This document shows, piece by piece, positions 40,621 through 48,423 of a stretch of DNA of 64,000 nt. The notes under the pieces were generated by a model that did no database searches, was not told the DNA's origin, and saw only the letters and a list, made by a program, of their open reading frames with translations. Origin of the DNA: SVFI01 sp045535935 (GTDB lineage: Bacteria; Bacillota; Clostridia; Lachnospirales; Lachnospiraceae); contig JAZSMO010000034.1 of NCBI GenBank assembly GCA_045535935.1, forward strand, positions 1 through 64,000. The letters are read 5' to 3'. The stretch's first letter is position 1, and every line of letters begins with the position of its first letter. The position numbers and the translations under genes are program-made.

Positions 40621-40969
40621 CAATGCGTTCAAGAATAACAAAAAGCTGAAAACCGTAAAAATCGGTGCGAACATTAAGAGCATCGGAAAGAGTGCATTCC
40701 AGGGGTGTGTTGTATTAAAATCCCTGACAATCCCTGCATCTGTGGAAAACATCGGTTCCAAAGCATTCTACGGCTGTAAGAAGCTTGTGAAACTGACCAT
40801 CAAGACCGACAAACTGACAACAAGCAACGTCGGTAAGAATGCCTTCAAGAAAATGGGAAGCAGCAATTACAAGAAAGTCAAAGTGAAAGTGCCGAAGAAG
40901 GTTCTGAAGGCATACAAAAAGACACTTGTAAAACGCGGTTTGAGCAAGAAGGCAAAGATTAAAAAATAA
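40614..40969 (+). pseudogene. 3' fragment of a BspA-like LRR protein gene
   Basis: From GATGACAATGCG the frame reads DDNAFKNNKKLKTVKIGANIKSI..., three LRR_5 repeats and a basic tail ending KKAKIKK, i.e. the end of a BspA-like surface protein similar to the C-terminus of the 17183-19876 product. No signal peptide, start codon with ribosome site, or N-terminal part is present. The coding homology begins exactly at the last octamer of array 2. A larger gene seems to have been cut by deletion or insertion. Confidence 0.75.
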
Positions 40970-40982
40970 AACATAAGGTTGA

Positions 40983-41018
40983 ACGGGAGCATATCACAGC
41001 AAAATGCTCCCGTTTTTC
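40983..41018 (+). terminator. Terminator after the LRR fragment
   Basis: AACGGGAGCAT (40982-40992) pairs with ATGCTCCCGTT (41004-41014) and a T run follows. Confidence 0.9.
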
Positions 41019-41034
41019 TTTTCGCTACAGCTTA

Positions 41035-41089
41035 TAAACCATTAAAATAAGGTTAAAATATATTTACAAACAATTAAAACGATGGTTTA
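41035..41089. promoter_or_regulatory. Inverted repeat TAAACCAT / ATGGTTTA ahead of the HipB-like gene
   Basis: Two perfectly complementary 8-bp half-sites (41035-41042 and 41082-41089) bracket an AT-rich stretch that probably holds the promoter, about 57 bp before the regulator gene. HipB-type antitoxins bind such spaced palindromes to repress their own operon; the link is inference. Confidence 0.4.
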
Positions 41090-41145
41090 ATGAAATCAGG
41101 AAGATTGTCAAAAACCGAAACAGACTGCAAAAAGGAGAGATGACG

Positions 41146-41694
41146 ATGGAAAAGAAGCAATTTATTACACCGGAATATGTGACGGCAGAGGACATTAAGA
41201 GAGTGCGCAAGCAGCTGGGACTCACGCAGAAAGATTTTGCCGGGCTGTTAAACTGTGCCAAATCTACCGTAGAGCGATGGGAAGCAGGAAATGAGCCGGT
41301 TTCCGGACCGGTTGTCCTCCTTGTGCAAATGCTGGAAAAGCACCCGGAATATGTCGATGAGATTTCGGTTCCGGAAAAGGCTTATACGCTGCGGCTTTGG
41401 TATATGCATGAGCAGACGGTCTGCACTGTCATAGATGTGGATGAAATCCGTCGTGCTGTGCGTATTGTGAATTATGCCACGCATCCGATGTTTCGCGCAT
41501 TCGGCGTGGAAGAGCATCCGGATTATGAAAAGTATGTGGAGTTTTTGGAGTCCCGGTGTTTTCCGCGCAGCCGTGACAAGATGAAGCTGCAATTGCAGCA
41601 GCTGGATCTTCCGTTTTATGATCCGTTCATGATTATAGAAAAGACAGAGGGGCGCATGGCGGAGGATCATTTCTGGATCCGGATTGAGAGGTGA
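41146..41694 (+). CDS. HipB-like HTH regulator with a C-terminal domain (antitoxin candidate)
   Basis: 182 residues from ATG 41146 (GGAGAG eight bases upstream; the ATG six bases earlier is too close). HTH at about 14-55 (EDIKRVRKQLGLTQKDFAGLLNCAKSTVERWEAG). The C-terminal ~100 residues (LRLWYMHEQ ... RAFGVEEHPDYEKYVEFLESRCFPRSRDKMKLQL ... YDPFMIIEKTEGRMAEDHFWIRIE) form a separate domain I associate with HipA-type kinases in clostridia. Much longer than a typical HipB. It is followed two bases later by the kinase, so the pair looks like a toxin-antitoxin module. Confidence 0.75.
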   Translation: MEKKQFITPEYVTAEDIKRVRKQLGLTQKDFAGLLNCAKSTVERWEAGNEPVSGPVVLLVQMLEKHPEYVDEISVPEKAYTLRLWYMHEQTVCTVIDVDEIRRAVRIVNYATHPMFRAFGVEEHPDYEKYVEFLESRCFPRSRDKMKLQLQQLDLPFYDPFMIIEKTEGRMAEDHFWIRIER

Positions 41695-41696
41695 CG

Positions 41697-42503
41697 ATGG
41701 TAGAACTATTTGAACAAAGTATACAAGTAAATCATCGTCAGTCATCCAAGGGAAACCAGCTGAAGTGGAAAAGCGGTGACACATGGTACAAAGCAGATTA
41801 CACGGGATACGAAGGTCTGGCGGAATATATGATTTCGCACCTTCTCCAAAAGTCAACTTTGTCCGAAAAAGAGTTTGTGCTGTACCATCCGGTGGAGATA
41901 AAGTACAAAGCTGCAGTATTTACCGGAGCACAAAGCCGCGATTTTCTCAAAGAGGACTGGCAGATCATTACACTGGAGAGACTGTTTCAAAATTATTTCG
42001 GGGAAAGCCTGAGTAAGGCGATTTACAGCATTGCCGACCATAAAGAGCGTCTTCGTTTTCTTGTGAACCAGATACAGCGGATTACTGGGCTGCAGGATTT
42101 TGGGGCATACATGAACAAATTATTTACCATCGATGCCCTGTTTCTCAATGAAGACAGACATACGCACAATATTGCAGTGTTGATGAACCGAAAAGGCGAG
42201 TTTTCCTATTGCCCGATATTTGATCACGGAGCCGGTCTTTTGGCGGATACAACTATGGATTATCCGATGGGAGAAGATGTGTATGAGCTGATGAAGAACG
42301 TCAAAGCCAAAACGATTTGTCCGGATTTTGACGAGCAGCTTGATATTTCAGAGGAACTGTACGGTTCCCATTTGAAATTTGATTTTACGAAAAAGGATGT
42401 CAGGGAACTGTTGCAAAAAGTAACGATGTATTCCAAAGAAGAAATTTCAAGAGTGGAACATATGATATATTTGCAGATGGATAAATATAAATATTTGTTT
42501 TAA
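41697..42503 (+). CDS. Short HipA-like serine/threonine kinase (toxin candidate)
   Basis: 268 residues from ATG 41697 (GAGAGG six bases upstream). The catalytic core is of HipA_C type: FLNEDRHTHNIAVL with Asp153 and Asn158, then YCPIFDHGAGLL with the metal-binding Asp176. Full HipA has about 440 residues; the N-terminal subdomain is missing, as in HipT of the HipBST type. The regulator in front, with its extra C-terminal domain, may supply the missing part. Target unknown; known HipA/HipT kinases act on aminoacyl-tRNA synthetases. Confidence 0.72.
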   Translation: MVELFEQSIQVNHRQSSKGNQLKWKSGDTWYKADYTGYEGLAEYMISHLLQKSTLSEKEFVLYHPVEIKYKAAVFTGAQSRDFLKEDWQIITLERLFQNYFGESLSKAIYSIADHKERLRFLVNQIQRITGLQDFGAYMNKLFTIDALFLNEDRHTHNIAVLMNRKGEFSYCPIFDHGAGLLADTTMDYPMGEDVYELMKNVKAKTICPDFDEQLDISEELYGSHLKFDFTKKDVRELLQKVTMYSKEEISRVEHMIYLQMDKYKYLF

Positions 42504-42529
42504 ATAATTTTCCCCATAAAAAGGGAGGA

Positions 42530-42558
42530 GGCCAGGTAAACAATTTTACCTGGCCTTT
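42530..42558 (+). terminator. Terminator of the HipB/HipA-like pair
   Basis: GGCCAGGTAAA (42530-42540) and TTTACCTGGCC (42545-42555) form a perfect 11-bp stem with a four-base loop, followed by TTT. Confidence 0.85.
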
Positions 42559-42701
42559 ATTATGAAAAAGTTTTAAAAAATTCCAACACTTCATTGAAAG
42601 CTTTGTCATTTTATACTGTTATTATATGTGTCGGAAATGGATAAATGATGTTATGTAAATTAAAAAATGTTAAATAAAAAATGAACAAATTGTTAACATA
42701 A

Positions 42702-43226
42702 CTACATTTTGTCCGGTTCCGGATAGTCAACACCGAAACAATCTACGGTCATGGACTTGATTTTCTGTGTTTCCAGAGGTCTGTCCATGTAGTCGGTAGC
42801 GGTGGAAGCGATCTTGTTTACGACTTCCATGCTTTCTTCTGTCACCTTACCGAAGGCAGCGTAGGAGCCGTCCAGATGCGGTGAAGTTTTGTGCATGATA
42901 AAGAACTGGCTTCCTGCGGAGTCCGGATGCATGGCTCTTGCCATGGAAAGCACACCTTCTGTATGTTTTAAGTTGTTTTCAAATCCGTTGGATGTAAATT
43001 CTCCCTTGATGTTGTAGCCCGGGCCGCCGGTACCGGTGCCGCTCGGACATCCTCCCTGGATCATAAAGCCGCTGATGACGCGGTGAAAAATGAGTCCGTC
43101 ATAATATCCTTTTTTAATCAGACTGATAAAATTGTTTACGGAAACCGGTGCGATTTCAGGATAAAGCTCTGCTGTCATCACGTCGCCGTTTTCCATAGTA
43201 ATTGTCACGATTGGATTCTGTGCCAT
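42702..43226 (-). CDS. Cyclophilin-type peptidyl-prolyl cis-trans isomerase
   Basis: 174 residues, no signal peptide, so cytoplasmic. Cyclophilin motifs are complete: GLIFHRVISGFMIQGGCPSGTGTGGPGY with the catalytic Arg in FHRV, GVLSMARAMHPDSAGSQFFI and LDGSYAAFGKV. AGGAGG precedes the ATG. Single gene, convergent with the HipA-like kinase. Confidence 0.93.
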   Translation of the reverse strand: MAQNPIVTITMENGDVMTAELYPEIAPVSVNNFISLIKKGYYDGLIFHRVISGFMIQGGCPSGTGTGGPGYNIKGEFTSNGFENNLKHTEGVLSMARAMHPDSAGSQFFIMHKTSPHLDGSYAAFGKVTEESMEVVNKIASTATDYMDRPLETQKIKSMTVDCFGVDYPEPDKM

Positions 43227-43309
43227 GTTGGTTCCTCCTAATATTTATTTTCTTTTTCCAAAGATTAGTTTAAAATAAAATGAAACATGCGTAAAGGAAA
43301 AAATGAAAA

Positions 43310-44062
43310 ATGCAGAGAGAATATAAGGAATTGCTGATTACAGATGAAATAAATACGGCCAAAACCGCCCGGGCAGAAGGGCGATTTGTTGTCCTGTGCT
43401 ATCCGCTGAAGGGTGAAGTATTGCCGGGCAGCAGCGAGGCAACTGCGCTGAATTTTGATGATTTTCCGTATGCAATCGAAAATGCGGATGCGCTCGATGA
43501 GAATTATCTCGAGCATGTTTTGTGTCGGTTTAAAGGGGTTCCCTGTCACATTCTTGACACAGAGCGTTGCCGCATCAGGGAGATTACGCCGGAGGATGTG
43601 GATGCGCTGTATGAAATCTACGCCGCACCGGGAATTACGGATTACATGGAAGGCCTCTATGAAAACAGGGAGGATGAGATTGCGTACACGCAGGATTATA
43701 TCCGATGCCACTACGGATTTTATGATTTCGGTATGTGGATTGTGGAGGACAAACAAAACGCAGCGATCATCGGCCGGGCCGGGTTTGATATGCGGGACGA
43801 AAGCGAGATTCCGGAGCTTGGTTTTTTGATTCGGGCGGAGTATCAAAACAAAGGATACGCGACGGAAATTTGCAGTGCGCTGCTTGCCTACGGAAAGGAG
43901 CAGCTGGGGTTTGCCTGGGTTGGTGCGCATGCGGACAAAAGAAATGTCGCCTCAGTGCGTCTGCTTGAAAAACTGGGCTTTGTTTTTTGCAAAGAAAATA
44001 TAGTACAAAGTATCAAAACGGATGGCCGGGAATCGGATTTCTATCTGAAAAAAATAGGATGA
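43310..44062 (+). CDS. GNAT acetyltransferase with an extra N-terminal domain
   Basis: 250 residues. The C-terminal 165 residues are a GNAT domain: CRIREITPEDVDALYEIY, then PELGFLIRAEYQNKGYATEICSALLAYG with the acetyl-CoA loop (Q/RxxGxA-like QNKGYA), and NVASVRLLEKLGF. The N-terminal ~80 residues (TARAEGRFVVLCYPLKGEVL ... FDDFPYAIENADALDENYLEHVLCRF) are outside the family and resemble the active-site-loop part of a hydrolase-like fold; I do not recognise it. Substrate unknown. AAAGGA lies about 11 bases upstream. Confidence 0.75.
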   Translation: MQREYKELLITDEINTAKTARAEGRFVVLCYPLKGEVLPGSSEATALNFDDFPYAIENADALDENYLEHVLCRFKGVPCHILDTERCRIREITPEDVDALYEIYAAPGITDYMEGLYENREDEIAYTQDYIRCHYGFYDFGMWIVEDKQNAAIIGRAGFDMRDESEIPELGFLIRAEYQNKGYATEICSALLAYGKEQLGFAWVGAHADKRNVASVRLLEKLGFVFCKENIVQSIKTDGRESDFYLKKIG

Positions 44063-44151
44063 AATCGTACAAGTCCGTCAGAAAGCACAGAATTTGTCTC
44101 AAAAATTTGTACAATCTGGCGAGAATAAGAGAGTGCTTATTGGGCGGATGA

Positions 44152-44160
44152 GTGGTATAA
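44152..44160 (+). promoter_or_regulatory. Extended -10 promoter of ppdK
   Basis: TGGTATAAT: a perfect -10 (44155-44160) with the TGn extension. No clear -35. The start codon is 55 bp downstream with AAGGAGG as ribosome site. Confidence 0.6.
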
Positions 44161-44215
44161 TGTATTCATTAAAGTGGATTTTTACACTTAATCTAACATC
44201 AAGGAGGACGCGTAA

Positions 44216-46840
44216 ATGTCTAAAATGGTCTATTTATTTGAAGAAGGCGACGCTTCCATGCGTAATCTTCTCGGCGGAAAAGGTGCCAACCTTGCAGAAA
44301 TGACAAAGCTTGGACTTCCGATTCCACAGGGTTTTACAGTGACAACAGAAGCCTGTACCGATTATTACAACAATAATCGCTCAATCTCAGAAGACATCCA
44401 GAAACAGATTTTCGATGCGCTTGCAAAGCTTGAGGAAAAGCAGGGTAAAAAATTCGGTGATACAGAGAGTCCGCTTCTCGTGTCAGTGCGTTCGGGAGCA
44501 AGAGCTTCCATGCCTGGTATGATGGACACAATCCTGAACCTTGGATTAAACGATATCGCAGTAGAAGGATTTGCAGCCAAGACAGGTAATCCTCGTTTTG
44601 CTTACGATTCTTACCGTCGTTTCATCCAGATGTTCTCAGATGTAGTTATGGAAGTTCCGAAGTCTCACTTCGAAAGAGTGCTTGATGACATCAAGGATGC
44701 CAAGGGCGTGAAGTTCGACATGGATCTTACCGCAGATGATCTGAAAGAAGTTATCGCAAAATTCAAAGCAATTTATAAAGATAAAATGGGCGAAGATTTC
44801 CCACAGGATCCGAAGGTTCAGCTTATGGAAGCTGTCAAAGCCGTATTCCGTTCCTGGGATAATGAAAGAGCGATCGTTTACAGACGTATGAACGACATCC
44901 CTGGTGACTGGGGAACAGCCGTTAACGTACAGGCGATGGTATTCGGTAACATGGGTGAGACATCCGGTACCGGTGTTGCATTTACGAGAAACCCATCTAC
45001 AGGTGAAAAAGGTATCTATGGTGAGTATCTCATCAATGCACAGGGTGAGGACGTAGTTGCAGGTATCCGTACTCCGCAGCCGATCACCAAGCTTCAGGAA
45101 GATATGCCTGGCGCATATCAGCAGTTCATGGACATCGCCATGAAACTGGAAGAGCATTACCGCGACATGCAGGATATGGAGTTCACCATCGAGGACGGTA
45201 AGCTGTTCTTCCTGCAGACACGTAATGGTAAGAGAACAGCACAGGCGGCTCTTCAGATTGCTTGTGATCTCGTAGATGAAGGAAAGATTACTCCGGAAGA
45301 AGCAGTGATGCGAATCGAAGCAAAATCTCTCGATCAGCTTCTTCACCCGACATTTGATGCAGATGCATTAAAAGCAGGCAAGGTAATCGGACAGGCACTT
45401 CCGGCTTCACCGGGAGCTGCAGCAGGTAAAGTGTACTTTACTGCAGAAGAAGCAAAAGCAGCGCACGAAGAGAAGGGCGAGAGAGTTATCCTTGTTCGTC
45501 TTGAGACTTCACCGGAAGATATCGAAGGTATGCACGCAGCAGAAGGTATCCTTACTGTTCGCGGCGGTATGACATCCCACGCAGCCGTTGTTGCCAGAGG
45601 TATGGGAACAGCTTGTGTATCCGGTTGCGGTGAAATTGCAATCAATGAAGAAGAAAAAGTATTCGAGCTTGCAGGCGAAGTGATCCGCGAGGGAGATTAC
45701 ATTTCCTTAGATGGTTCTACAGGTAAGATTTACCTTGGAGATATCAAGACAGTAGAAGCAAGCGTAACAGGTAACTTCGGACGTATCATGGAGTGGGCTG
45801 ACAAGTACCGTGTGCTTAAGGTTCGCACCAATGCAGACACACCTGCAGACGCAGCAAACGCAATTAAATACGGCGCAGAAGGTATCGGCCTTTGCCGTAC
45901 AGAGCATATGTTCTTCGATCCGGACCGTATTCCGAAGATCCGTCAGATGATCCTTGCAAGAACACTTGAGCAGAGAGAAAAAGCATTAAATGCGCTCATC
46001 CCTTACCAGAAGGGTGACTTCAAAGCATTATACGAGGTTATGGAAGGAAGACCGGTTACCATCCGTTTCTTAGATCCGCCTCTTCATGAGTTCGTTCCTA
46101 CCGATGAAGGTGATATCGACGATCTCGCAGTAGAGATGCTTATGACAGCAGAGGAAGTACAGGAAATCTGTGATTCTCTCCATGAGTTTAACCCGATGAT
46201 GGGACACAGAGGATGTCGTCTTGCAGTGACATATCCTGAAATTGCCCGCATGCAGACAAGAGCCGTGATGGAGGCAGCGATCGAAGTAAAAGAAGAAAAA
46301 GGCTACGATGTAGTTCCTGAAATCATGATTCCTCTCGTAGGCGAAAAGAAAGAGCTTAAATTTGTAAAAGACGTAGTTGTTGCAGAAGCAGAAGCTGTTA
46401 AGGCTGAAAAGAATTCCGACATCGAGTACAAGATCGGTACGATGATCGAGATTCCGAGAGCAGCACTTCTTGCAGACCAGATTGCAGAAGAAGCTGAATT
46501 CTTCTCCTTCGGAACCAACGACTTGACACAGATGACCTTCGGTTTCTCTCGTGACGACGCAGGCAAGTTCCTCGGCGACTACTACAAGAACAAAATTTAC
46601 GAGTCAGATCCATTTGCAAGACTTGACCAGAGCGGTGTAGGCCAGCTCGTTCAGATGGCAGCAGACAAAGGCCGCCAGACCCGCCCGGATATCAAACTCG
46701 GTATCTGTGGAGAGCACGGCGGAGATCCTTCTTCCGTAGAGTTCTGCCACAAAGTAGGTCTTACTTATGTTTCCTGCTCACCGTTCCGTGTTCCGATCGC
46801 AAGATTGGCAGCAGCACAGGCAGCGATTGCAGATAAATAA
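44216..46840 (+). CDS. ppdK: Pyruvate, phosphate dikinase
   Basis: 874 residues, full length. The phosphate-carrying His455 in GGMTSHAAVVARGMG and the catalytic Cys831 in LGICGEHGGDP fall at the same numbers as in the Clostridium symbiosum enzyme. The N-terminal nucleotide-grasp domain begins MVYLFEEGDASMRNLLGGKGANLAEM. Interconverts pyruvate and PEP with ATP and Pi, a central glycolytic or gluconeogenic step in PPi-using anaerobes. Strong codon bias suggests high expression. Single gene. Confidence 0.97.
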   Translation: MSKMVYLFEEGDASMRNLLGGKGANLAEMTKLGLPIPQGFTVTTEACTDYYNNNRSISEDIQKQIFDALAKLEEKQGKKFGDTESPLLVSVRSGARASMPGMMDTILNLGLNDIAVEGFAAKTGNPRFAYDSYRRFIQMFSDVVMEVPKSHFERVLDDIKDAKGVKFDMDLTADDLKEVIAKFKAIYKDKMGEDFPQDPKVQLMEAVKAVFRSWDNERAIVYRRMNDIPGDWGTAVNVQAMVFGNMGETSGTGVAFTRNPSTGEKGIYGEYLINAQGEDVVAGIRTPQPITKLQEDMPGAYQQFMDIAMKLEEHYRDMQDMEFTIEDGKLFFLQTRNGKRTAQAALQIACDLVDEGKITPEEAVMRIEAKSLDQLLHPTFDADALKAGKVIGQALPASPGAAAGKVYFTAEEAKAAHEEKGERVILVRLETSPEDIEGMHAAEGILTVRGGMTSHAAVVARGMGTACVSGCGEIAINEEEKVFELAGEVIREGDYISLDGSTGKIYLGDIKTVEASVTGNFGRIMEWADKYRVLKVRTNADTPADAANAIKYGAEGIGLCRTEHMFFDPDRIPKIRQMILARTLEQREKALNALIPYQKGDFKALYEVMEGRPVTIRFLDPPLHEFVPTDEGDIDDLAVEMLMTAEEVQEICDSLHEFNPMMGHRGCRLAVTYPEIARMQTRAVMEAAIEVKEEKGYDVVPEIMIPLVGEKKELKFVKDVVVAEAEAVKAEKNSDIEYKIGTMIEIPRAALLADQIAEEAEFFSFGTNDLTQMTFGFSRDDAGKFLGDYYKNKIYESDPFARLDQSGVGQLVQMAADKGRQTRPDIKLGICGEHGGDPSSVEFCHKVGLTYVSCSPFRVPIARLAAAQAAIADK

Positions 46841-46857
46841 TTCATAGAATATTCTTG

Positions 46858-46883
46858 TCAGCCCCGCTTTTTGGCGGGGCTGA
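46858..46883 (+). terminator. Hairpin after ppdK
   Basis: TCAGCCCCGC (46858-46867) and GCGGGGCTGA (46874-46883), a perfect 10-bp GC-rich stem 17 bases after the stop. The following sequence is not a clean T run, so it is a weaker terminator or an mRNA-stabilising hairpin. Confidence 0.7.
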
Positions 46884-46961
46884 TATCTATAACATATCGA
46901 AGATTATCAATTCCTTTTTTAAATATACTTTTTGTGTTTTTTGAGATATTTTGGCTCGGAG

Positions 46962-47206
46962 TCATCCTAAAAGCTTTAGTGATATCCATATAGGATGAAA
47001 AAAACACAGATAAAAGAAATCTTTTCATCCTAATTCACAAGCGAAAGTGAAATGGGATGAAAAATAGTGTCAAAAATCAATTTTTATAAGAAAAATCATG
47101 AAAAAATTCATCCCAAGGAATTAAAATGAAATTTTTAGGATGAAACACAAGCCTGTAACAATGCAAAATTCGACCTAATTAGATGCAAAATTGTATTCTG
47201 CGATGA
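46962..47206. repeat. Array 3: eight octamers, same spacing pattern as array 2
   Basis: Reverse copies TCATCCTA/TCATCCCA start at 46962, 47025, 47108 and 47170 (the last, TCGACCTA, has two changes); forward copies TAGGATGA/TGGGATGA start at 46991, 47053, 47136 and 47199 (the last, TGCGATGA, has one). The seven gaps are 21, 26, 20, 47, 20, 26 and 21 bp. Forward 46991 and the following reverse copy can pair over 11 perfect bases (TAGGATGAAAA / TTTTCATCCTA). The 413 bases between ppdK and the next gene hold only this array, the ppdK hairpin and AT-rich sequence. Confidence 0.9.
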
Positions 47207-47253
47207 AAATTTACCGCAACAGATCAATCATTAACGATAAAACCAAGAGGAGG

Positions 47254-48075
47254 ATGACGTTTACGAAAATAGAAGTGAAAAAAACAATCATGCGGAAAGA
47301 AAAAATGCTTTACGAAGTAGAAAAGTTTCTCGGAGATGCGCCGGAAGGGGCTTTGAATGTGAAGAGTAAAAACGGAAAGGTCTATTTTTATCATCAAATA
47401 AAAAATCAGGAGAAAAAGAAGGTGGAGTTACATTATCTTGGGAAAACAAAGCTTCATCATATAAAGAAACTTGCTCAAAAGAGCTATTTGAAGAAAGTTA
47501 GAAGCGTACTTAAGGAGCAACTTAGTGCGCTGAAACAGTTTGAGAAATCTTATGAAGAAAATGCAGTTGAGGAGATATACGAAGCTTTGCCTGAAGAGAG
47601 AAAGATGTTGGTAACGCCGGTAGAGAGGGGTGTGCGAGACAAACTTAGGAACTGGAATGAGGAAACATACGAACCTTACAACGCTTACCCGGAATATAAA
47701 ATTTACGAGACCGATCGGGGTGAGATTGTGCGGTCCAAGTCGGAGGTTATTATAGCAAATCTGCTTTATAAACATAGAAAAGACCTCGATTACAAGTATG
47801 AACGGCCCCTGAAATTGCGAGCAAAAAACGGCGAAGAAATCACCATACACCCTGACTTTACAATCATAAACAAGCACACCGGAAAAATTTATTATTATGA
47901 GCACGCAGGAAAAATGGACGACCCCAAATATGCGACAGATTTTGTAAAAAAGATGGAGTTGTATATGGCTAACAATATATGGCAGGGGAAAGAGTTGCTG
48001 GTTACTTACGAAGCAGCGGGAGCACCGCTGAGTACAACATATGTGCGAAAAATAGTGGGGCGTCTTGTGCAATAA
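47254..48075 (+). CDS. PD-(D/E)XK nuclease-like orphan protein
   Basis: 273 residues from ATG 47254. The start is uncertain: ATG 47203 lies in the last octamer of array 3 without a ribosome site, the AGGAGG at 47248-47253 directly touches ATG 47254, and ATG 47290 would also fit the family length. The N-terminal part is basic and helical. The C-terminal ~120 residues read like a restriction-type fold: VRSKSEVIIANLLY, then TIHPDFTIINKHTGKIYYYEHAGKMDDPKY, with Glu, Asp and Glu/His at the expected places of an E...PD...E core. Similar orphans are frequent in clostridia; function unknown. More AT-rich than its neighbours. Confidence 0.65.
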   Translation: MTFTKIEVKKTIMRKEKMLYEVEKFLGDAPEGALNVKSKNGKVYFYHQIKNQEKKKVELHYLGKTKLHHIKKLAQKSYLKKVRSVLKEQLSALKQFEKSYEENAVEEIYEALPEERKMLVTPVERGVRDKLRNWNEETYEPYNAYPEYKIYETDRGEIVRSKSEVIIANLLYKHRKDLDYKYERPLKLRAKNGEEITIHPDFTIINKHTGKIYYYEHAGKMDDPKYATDFVKKMELYMANNIWQGKELLVTYEAAGAPLSTTYVRKIVGRLVQ

Positions 48076-48186
48076 AAAAGGAAAATATATTCTAACTTTA
48101 AAAAAAGAACTGAGTTTGATATGATGATACAAGGATAAAGAAATATCCGTCAGAGAACAAGAAAGAAATAAAAGAGGAGAACTATT

Positions 48187-48423
48187 ATGATAAACCCTGC
48201 AATTGCAATGAAACTTATGGCGGCAAAAAACGCCTTTACCAATAATCATCCGAAATTTGTGTCGTTTCTTTCGGCGATCTTCGGGACCGGAATTCCGGAG
48301 GATACCATCATTGAGATTACGGTCACAAAGCCGGGACAGGCTCCGATTACTTCCAATATCAAAGTGAAACAGGAAGATCTGGAACTGATGGAAACCTTCA
48401 AAGAGATGGCGGGGGCGAGATAG
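48187..48423 (+). CDS. Small conserved protein of unknown function
   Basis: 78 residues: an N-terminal helix (NPAIAMKLMAAKNAFTNNHPKFVSFLSAIF) followed by a strand-rich half (EDTIIEITVTKPGQAPITSNIKVKQED). No membrane segment, signal peptide or metal motif. AGAGGAG provides a good ribosome site. It directly precedes the membrane protein at 48424. I do not recognise the family beyond a resemblance to short Lachnospiraceae proteins. Confidence 0.7.
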   Translation: MINPAIAMKLMAAKNAFTNNHPKFVSFLSAIFGTGIPEDTIIEITVTKPGQAPITSNIKVKQEDLELMETFKEMAGAR

